Shown here piece by piece: positions 59,076-64,000 of a DNA stretch of 64,000 bases. Position numbers and translations under genes: made by a program. The first letter of the stretch is position 1. Each line of letters starts with the position of its first letter. The stretch is taken from NCBI RefSeq assembly GCF_051131135.1, contig NZ_CP151274.1, positions 310,001 through 374,000 of the forward strand, written 5' to 3'. This stretch comes from Thermogladius sp023256015. Its GTDB lineage: Archaea; Thermoproteota; Thermoprotei_A; Sulfolobales; Desulfurococcaceae. Below the pieces are notes generated by a model that saw only the letters and a list, made by a program, of their open reading frames with translations, was not told where the DNA came from and searched no databases.

Positions 59076-59525
59076 TCAAGGCAGTAAACCCTCGTACTCT
59101 AGCCTACGCGACTCCTCTCTGAAGTATATACTTGGAATCCCAGCCTCTCTCAACCGCCTCCTGAGCTCTCTGTCGTTTGTCGCCACGGCCACAAGACAGC
59201 CCCTGCCGCTCGCGTACTCTATGATCGCCTGATCCGCGTCAGGCGCTGTTTCAAAGTCGACGACGCTACACCTGTGTTTAAGGTGGTCCAAGACTCTCTC
59301 TAGCAACCTCCTCTTCGTCCTTCCGAGCTGTCTTGATACGGTTTCGAGCTCTCTGAGCACCGCGCTCAGCAGCACACATTTGTAGGGGTACTCGGTAATG
59401 CCTTCCAGCTGGGATATTAGGTGGGGGTGCTCGGACAAGATAACTACAAAGTTTGTGTCAAGGACAATTTCTAGGCTCCTTTGCTGGCCACACTCTCTAT
59501 TATACCCCAACCCGAGAGCCTCCAC
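59076..59525 (-). CDS. PIN-domain protein, possible AUU start
   Basis: 149 residues as an open frame from an ATG at 59525, which overlaps the aIF2-gamma gene by 55 bases. PIN motifs: IVLDTNFVV at the N-terminus, LRELETV, and VAVATNDRELRRRLREAGIP. The N-terminal 17 residues before LEIVLDTN are unlike the family and read antisense to nothing but through aIF2-gamma. An ATT at 59468 lies 7 bases after AAAGGAG and would give a normal PIN start; see findings. Likely an rRNA-processing-type nuclease (Fcf1-like). Feature end marks the conventional start. Confidence 0.75.
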   Translation of the reverse strand: MEALGLGYNRECGQQRSLEIVLDTNFVVILSEHPHLISQLEGITEYPYKCVLLSAVLRELETVSRQLGRTKRRLLERVLDHLKHRCSVVDFETAPDADQAIIEYASGRGCLVAVATNDRELRRRLREAGIPSIYFREESRRLEYEGLLP

Positions 59526-60715
59526 CTACCGAGGACCCTCCTGCTCAGAGCCACCCTAAAGTTGGGCCACGTTGCTACAGGCTCCTTCAACTCGACCTCC
59601 ATGTGGTCCTTACTGAGCTTCGTTATGGTCCCCACTCTCACGGCCGTACCAATAGTAAGGACTATCATCTCCTTTTGCTGCAGCGGAGACATCTTACTTA
59701 GCTCCTTAAGACCAACGACTCTCTCTAGTACATTGTACTGTATAGTCAGAGAGTCGACGACTGGTGGCGTTCTACCGGGCCTCCCGACGACGTTGCCGAC
59801 GAGGCTATCCGCCTTGGTGAGAGAGGGGTCTAGGTTAGTGCCTATCGCCAGTAGTCCGCCCGGCCTAGCCTCTTTAACCCTCAGGTCGCCGAACCTTAGC
59901 TCTTCAATAGTGCTTACGAGCGGCTGGTACTTGTAGGACGTCTTTCCGACAAGTACTTTAGCCCCAGGGACGATCTCGATCTCGTCTCCTACCCTCAAGA
60001 CACCCTGTATTAACGACCCCCCGACAACCCCGCCTAGCAGATCTCTGTACGGGGTTCCAGGCCTATTCACTTCGAAACTCCTAGCCACGAGCATTATCGG
60101 GTCCCCCGCCAAGTTTCTCTCGGGGACAGGGATCTCCTCGTAAAGCGCTTCTAGGACTACGTCAATGTTCACCTTGTGGAGCGAGGAGACCGGTATTATA
60201 GGGGCGTCCTCGATCGGAGAGCCCTCTAGAAGTCTCCTGATCTCGCGGTAGTTCTCCAGCGCTCTCTCTTTCGACACCACGTCGATTTTGTTCTGAACTA
60301 CGACGACCCTCCTGATGCCTATTATGTTGAGAGCCGAGAAGTGCTCTAGGGTCTGCGGCTGGGGACACGGCTCGTTTGCCGCTACGACGAGTATCGCTCC
60401 GTCCATCAGAGAGGAGCCGCTCAGCATAGTGGCCATGAGCGCCTCGTGACCGGGGGCGTCTATGAAACTGACCCGCCTGAGAAGCCTTGACTCGCTACTG
60501 TCGGGGCATACCTGTTCCGTGGTGTATGCTTCGGGTGGGTTCAAGGAGTCGCAGTACGCGATATTCCCGTCCGCGTAGCCTAGTTTAATCGTCATACCCC
60601 TCTTTATCTCGTCGCTGTGCTTAGCGGTCCAAATGCCTGTTATAGCCTGTACGAGCGTCGTTTTCCCGTGGTCAACGTGGCCGACAACACCTATATTCAC
60701 TTCGGGCTGTCTCAT
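59471..60715 (-). CDS. eif2g: Translation initiation factor aIF2-gamma
   Basis: 414 residues. GHVDHGKTTLVQ (G1), IDAPGHE (G3), VQNKIDVV (G4) and the family insert CPDSSESRLLRRVSF with Cys near residues 55-70. The GTPase delivers initiator tRNA to the small subunit. It follows rps6e by 63 bases. Confidence 0.96.
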   Translation of the reverse strand: MRQPEVNIGVVGHVDHGKTTLVQAITGIWTAKHSDEIKRGMTIKLGYADGNIAYCDSLNPPEAYTTEQVCPDSSESRLLRRVSFIDAPGHEALMATMLSGSSLMDGAILVVAANEPCPQPQTLEHFSALNIIGIRRVVVVQNKIDVVSKERALENYREIRRLLEGSPIEDAPIIPVSSLHKVNIDVVLEALYEEIPVPERNLAGDPIMLVARSFEVNRPGTPYRDLLGGVVGGSLIQGVLRVGDEIEIVPGAKVLVGKTSYKYQPLVSTIEELRFGDLRVKEARPGGLLAIGTNLDPSLTKADSLVGNVVGRPGRTPPVVDSLTIQYNVLERVVGLKELSKMSPLQQKEMIVLTIGTAVRVGTITKLSKDHMEVELKEPVATWPNFRVALSRRVLGRWRLSGWGIIESVASKGA

Positions 60716-60778
60716 CTCCCAGGGCAGAAACCGTTCACCTCGAGCACCAGGTTTCAGCGGTGAAGAAATACCACCTTC

Positions 60779-61426
60779 CTAGTATTTAATCATCGCGTTT
60801 ATCTGGACTATGTCACCCGATATGGTGTCCCCGCGAACAGTCTTCTTCCTCCTCTCTCCGCTCTCAGCCGGGTGAAAGCCTGGCGGACCCGATAAGAGAG
60901 CCCTCTTCTTAACGGGCCCGTGAATGTCGGGTCTCATCGGGAACCCGCTGTTGTCGCTACCACCGGTTATAACCAGCTTGACGCCCTTGAGACCAACTAT
61001 CTCGCCGCCTATCTCCTCGCCTATTTTCAGGCCTATTAACGAGTTCGTCCTCTCGTCGTTGACCCTGATCTGCCAAGCCCTCGCCCTGAAAATCTCGCCC
61101 TCGAGCTCGTTAACGCCCGTAAGGTTTATCATCTGCTCCGAGTTCACCCTGGCCTCCCCCTCGGGAACCGCTGAGTCGGGGATGGCCACTCCCGTTATTT
61201 TCACCTTGTCGCCTGTGTCCGGCCTCCTCATTCTTATCGTGACAACGCCGTGTTTAGCCCCGAGCCTGTTGATGGTCTCCGGGTTGAGCTTGATCCTGGG
61301 CAACTCGAACTTCTCTTTTATTTTGTCAGTGTACTCCACATCGGGGTCTCCGATTACTTTGACCTTTAAAACGACCTCCTTCTTAGGTGCTTCCGGGTCG
61401 CTCACCACGATCTTGAAGTCAGGCAT
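60779..61426 (-). CDS. rps6e: Ribosomal protein eS6
   Basis: 215 residues from the ATG at 61426, with GGTGGAG upstream. MPDFKIVVSDPEAPKKEV and GGSDNSGFPMRPDIHGPVKKRALLSGPPGFHP are the S6e signatures. A longer frame to 61585 adds unrelated sequence. Promoter GTTTATAAAAC at 61474-61484. Confidence 0.95.
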   Translation of the reverse strand: MPDFKIVVSDPEAPKKEVVLKVKVIGDPDVEYTDKIKEKFELPRIKLNPETINRLGAKHGVVTIRMRRPDTGDKVKITGVAIPDSAVPEGEARVNSEQMINLTGVNELEGEIFRARAWQIRVNDERTNSLIGLKIGEEIGGEIVGLKGVKLVITGGSDNSGFPMRPDIHGPVKKRALLSGPPGFHPAESGERRKKTVRGDTISGDIVQINAMIKY

Positions 61427-61473
61427 ACGACTCCACCAGTTGCCCGGTGGACTAGTTTTAGATGTAAAAGCCA

Positions 61474-61484
61474 GTTTTATAAAC
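61474..61484 (-). promoter_or_regulatory. TATA box of the rps6e operon
   Basis: Minus strand GTTTATAAAACTGG. It predicts a transcription start near 61453, giving a short leader that carries the GGTGGAG ribosome site before the ATG at 61426. Confidence 0.6.
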
Positions 61485-61584
61485 GCTTCTCTAGTAAGAC
61501 CAGCCCTGCCGGTGAGAATTCGGGCTGACCGAGATTCTTCAGCGTGGACGAGGCGGGTTCGCCCGGGTCTATTACTGGCGTACA

Positions 61585-61593
61585 TTTAATTAA
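61585..61593 (+). promoter_or_regulatory. TATA box of infB (aIF5B)
   Basis: TACATTTAATTAAGC on the plus strand. It predicts a transcription start near 61615, so the aIF5B GTG at 61619 is on a leaderless or nearly leaderless mRNA. Confidence 0.55.
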
Positions 61594-61618
61594 GCTGTGA
61601 ACCTCACAATGTAAAAAT

Positions 61619-63469
61619 GTGAGAGCAGGTGACTCCAGTAGGGGTGACGCCGAGTTGGGGTCTGACGCCGAACAGTGGATAAGGCAGCCCATAGTAGTAG
61701 TCTTGGGACACGTAGATCACGGGAAAACCACCTTGCTGGACAAGATCAGGGGTACTGCTGTGGCTAAGAAAGAGCCGGGCGAAATCACACAGCACGTGGG
61801 TGCGAGTATGGTGCCGGCCAGCGTTCTCAAGAAGGTGACCGAGCCCCTGAGGAAGTTCTTCCCGAGGCTGACCGTTGATATCCCCGGTATACTGTTCATC
61901 GACACCCCCGGCCACGAACTCTTCTCGAACTTGAGGCGCAGAGGGGGTAGTGTTGCCGACCTCGCCCTGCTAGTCGTCGACGTCATAGAGGGCTTCCAGA
62001 AGCAGACCTACGAGGCCCTCAGCATACTGAAGGAGAAGAGAGTCCCCTTCGTGGTGGTGGCCAACAAGATCGATAGGGTGGAGGGGTGGGTCTCGAAGCC
62101 CGACGCCTCCTTCTTAGAGTCCCTCAAGTCGCAGAGCCAGAAGGCCCTCGCTAAGCTAGACGAGAGGATCTACGCGATCGTCTCGAAGCTGTACGAGCAG
62201 GGATTCGAGGCGGACAGGTTTGACAGGGTAAGAGACTTCCGTAAGACCGTGGCAGTCGTGCCGGTCTCTGCCAAGACCGGTGAAGGCATCCCGGAGCTCC
62301 TCGCACTGATCACAGGGCTAGTACAGCAGTTCATGAAGAAGAGACTTGTAACCAAGAACGAGCCTGCGAAAGGGGTAGTCCTCGAGGTTAAGGAGGAGCC
62401 CGGCTTTGGGACGACTATCGACGCCGTCGTATTCGACGGCGTCTTGAAGAGGGGCGACACCATCGTTCTCGCAGGGAAGAGCGGGCCTATAGTCACGAAG
62501 GTCAGGGCGCTCCTAATGCCAAGGCCGCTACAGGACATGAGAATGCACGAGGGGGCCTTCACCCTCATAGACCAGGTCGTGGCGGCCGCCGGCGTAAAGA
62601 TATCCGCCGCGAACCTCGACGACGCGCTAGCCGGCTCCCCGATATACGTCGCTCCCAGCGATGAGGTGCTGGGTGAGGTCGTCAAGGCTGTTAGGGAGGA
62701 GGTGGGCGAGATCATAGTGAGGGGCAGTGGGAGCGGTGTGGTGGTCAAAGCCGATACACTGGGCACACTAGAGGCTTTGACCTCTGCTCTAAAACAAATG
62801 GGCATACCCGTGAGAATAGCCGACGTGGGCCCGGTGACCCAAAACGACGTCCTAGAGGCCTCCATTGTTGGTAAGACGGCTCCTGAGTATAAAGTGGTGT
62901 TGGCCTTCAACGTCAAAGTACTACCCGAGGCGAAGAGCCTGGCCGAAAGAGAAAACGTGAACATCTTATACCACAACGTGATATACCAGTTACTCGAGGA
63001 GTTCGACAAGTGGGTCAAAGAGGTTAGGACTAGAGAGAAGATGAAAGAACTAGAGCAGCTTGTTAGACCCGGTAAAATAAGAATACTGCCGGGCTATGTC
63101 TTTAGGAGGAGCGACCCCGCAATTGTCGGCGTCGAGGTGTTGGGCGGTAGAATAAAGCCCGGGTACCCTCTCATGAGGGAAGACGGCACCGAGGTAGGGG
63201 TGATCCTGCAGATCAGAGACAAAGACCAGGTGTTAAAGGAGGCAGTAGTAGGATCCTCTGTCGCGATAAGTATCAAGGGCCACGTTATGGTCGGCAGGCA
63301 AATCGACGAAGGAGACCTACTGTACACTAGTGTCCCAAAAGACCACGTCAACCTCTGGCTGACAAAGTACAGGAGTGAGTTGTCCGATGACGAGCTCCTT
63401 GTTCTAAAAGAGATAATCGCGATAAAGAAAAAGAAGGATCCGTTCTACGGGGGCTTCTACCAGCTGTAA
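61619..63469 (+). CDS. infB: Translation initiation factor aIF5B (IF2 homologue)
   Basis: 616 residues. GTPase motifs: VLGHVDHGKTTLLDK, DTPGHELFSNLRRRG, VANKIDRVEGW. Domains II to IV follow to LKEIIAIKKKKDPFYGG. It joins the ribosomal subunits in initiation. GTG start at 61619, with the ATG two bases upstream being in another frame. Convergent with ndk, with a 6-base gap. Confidence 0.96.
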   Translation: MRAGDSSRGDAELGSDAEQWIRQPIVVVLGHVDHGKTTLLDKIRGTAVAKKEPGEITQHVGASMVPASVLKKVTEPLRKFFPRLTVDIPGILFIDTPGHELFSNLRRRGGSVADLALLVVDVIEGFQKQTYEALSILKEKRVPFVVVANKIDRVEGWVSKPDASFLESLKSQSQKALAKLDERIYAIVSKLYEQGFEADRFDRVRDFRKTVAVVPVSAKTGEGIPELLALITGLVQQFMKKRLVTKNEPAKGVVLEVKEEPGFGTTIDAVVFDGVLKRGDTIVLAGKSGPIVTKVRALLMPRPLQDMRMHEGAFTLIDQVVAAAGVKISAANLDDALAGSPIYVAPSDEVLGEVVKAVREEVGEIIVRGSGSGVVVKADTLGTLEALTSALKQMGIPVRIADVGPVTQNDVLEASIVGKTAPEYKVVLAFNVKVLPEAKSLAERENVNILYHNVIYQLLEEFDKWVKEVRTREKMKELEQLVRPGKIRILPGYVFRRSDPAIVGVEVLGGRIKPGYPLMREDGTEVGVILQIRDKDQVLKEAVVGSSVAISIKGHVMVGRQIDEGDLLYTSVPKDHVNLWLTKYRSELSDDELLVLKEIIAIKKKKDPFYGGFYQL

Positions 63470-63475
63470 GCCCAG

Positions 63476-63907
63476 CTAAGCTAGCTCGTTCTCGCTGAAT
63501 AACAAGCCTATTTCGTACGCTGCAGACTCCGGGCTGTCGCTAGCGTGGACGACGTTCTCCGATTTCGAGAGCGCGTAGTCACCCCGTATAGTGCCTGGGA
63601 GAGCCTCTCTACCGTCCGTGCTACCGATCATAAGCCTCGCGACGCTGATCGCCGAGTCCCCCTCTATCACCATTGCCACTACGGGCCCCGACGTTATGAA
63701 GTCGATTAGAGAGTTGAAGAAGGGCTTGCCCCTGTGTACACTGTAGAACTTCTCCGCGAGCTCCCTATTCATCCTCAACATCTTCAGGCCCACAATACGG
63801 AAACCCTTTTTCTCGAAGCGCGAGATGATCTCGCCTACGAGTCCTCTACGAACCCCGTCCGGCTTCACCATCACAAGTGTTCTCTCTACAACCACCTCAA
63901 CACTCAC
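63476..63907 (-). CDS. ndk: Nucleoside diphosphate kinase
   Basis: 143 residues. LVMVKPDGVRRGLVGEIISRFE and the catalytic His in NVVHASDSPESA; the family hairpin is intact. It balances NTP pools. Follows the eL24 gene. Confidence 0.96.
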   Translation of the reverse strand: MSVEVVVERTLVMVKPDGVRRGLVGEIISRFEKKGFRIVGLKMLRMNRELAEKFYSVHRGKPFFNSLIDFITSGPVVAMVIEGDSAISVARLMIGSTDGREALPGTIRGDYALSKSENVVHASDSPESAAYEIGLLFSENELA

Positions 63908-63925
63908 CGGCCTTCACTCGTTTCA

Positions 63926-64000
63926 TCATTTCTGGGCCGAGTGCTTTGCGGTCCACTTGTACTTTCTCGGGTCTCTACCCAGCCTGTAGTTCTTGAAGCA
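63926..64000 (-). CDS. rpl24e: Ribosomal protein eL24, N-terminal part beyond the window
   Basis: The last 24 codons are visible, from Cys-Phe-Lys to the stop at 63926. CFKNYRLGRDPRKYKWTAK matches the end of the archaeal eL24 zinc-ribbon protein. Order eL24-ndk-aIF5B is the usual archaeal arrangement. The start lies past the right edge. Confidence 0.85.
   Translation of the reverse strand, partial: CFKNYRLGRDPRKYKWTAKHSAQK

Noticed and set aside
60924..61589. 221-codon plus-strand frame antisense to rps6e
   Set aside because: Shadow of a complete eS6 gene; no family resemblance.
62170..63018. 282-codon open frame antisense to infB
   Set aside because: Ser/Thr/Pro-rich, no motif, and the opposite strand is a complete aIF5B gene.

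Overview
The window is a chromosomal segment of a hyperthermophilic, probably anaerobic crenarchaeon. The best fit is a Desulfurococcales-like organism with a fairly high GC content. The evidence is archaeal/eukaryote-type information genes throughout (eL24, eS6, eS24, eS31, uS15, aIF2-gamma, aIF5B, Spt4, Rpo7, FEN1, Cdc48, Kae1, Bud32, Nob1, TruD, Pth2, Dph6), NurA/HerA, XerA, GTP-dependent dephospho-CoA kinase, archaeal-type CTP-dependent riboflavin kinase, frequent GTG/TTG starts, TATA boxes about 25 bases before starts with little or no leader, and tRNAs without encoded CCA (one with a bulge-helix-bulge intron). No genus can be assigned from sequence reading alone.

Layout. 1-7507 (minus): a 12-gene operon for a membrane complex that joins Mrp-type Na+/H+ antiporter subunits to a complex-I/hydrogenase-like module. 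It is cut by the left edge. The catalytic subunit has CxxD in place of both NiFe-binding CxxC motifs, which points to an Mbx/Mbs-type (sulfane-sulfur reductase-like) complex rather than a hydrogenase. 7508-8144: tRNA-Gly and tRNA-Glu, divergent. 8145-16006: an MBL-fold hydrolase, an ABC-2 exporter, a CTP-dependent riboflavin kinase overlapping a tungstopterin aldehyde oxidoreductase, an amidohydrolase-like protein without metal ligands, tRNA-Ile and a SAM hydrolase behind a palindromic promoter. 16020-20560 (minus): a CDF cation transporter, then a Cas4-like nuclease, CYTH-domain protein and HDAC-like deacylase in one unit, then a DHH phosphoesterase.

20648-33932: DNA repair and lipid/nucleotide genes (nurA, herA, archaetidylinositol-phosphate synthase-like, endonuclease IV, Nudix), a class II aldolase, a variant MBL protein, dph6, proS, an M28 peptidase, XerA with an added zinc ribbon and a second DHH protein. 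33937-50559: TldD/TldE, RNA modification enzymes (PUA-NOP2, Trm5, TruD), Nob1, NAD kinase, PIMT, FEN1, a small winged-helix protein with an inverted repeat around its own TATA box, Cdc48, aEF1B and Pth2. 50633-53327: a membrane-anchored GH13 glucanase, a roughly 400-base stretch with hairpins and no gene, tRNA-Val and intron-containing tRNA-Trp. 53371-64000: the conserved archaeal cluster running from uS15 through rdgB, bud32, kae1, eS31, eS24, dephospho-CoA kinase, spt4, rpo7, a PIN protein, aIF2-gamma and eS6, then divergent aIF5B, and ndk next to a partial eL24.

Functionally, the window couples a ferredoxin-linked energy complex and a ferredoxin-dependent aldehyde oxidoreductase (peptide/sulfur metabolism) with housekeeping translation, transcription and repair genes. 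I see no insertion sequence, CRISPR array or prophage. The best leads for something new are the CxxD oxidoreductase with a fused NuoB-NuoC subunit, the winged-helix gene's promoter repeat, the palindrome at the SAM hydrolase promoter, a candidate C/D box RNA at about 16961, the structured gap at about 52.7-53.05 kb, and the MBL protein whose catalytic Asp is Pro.
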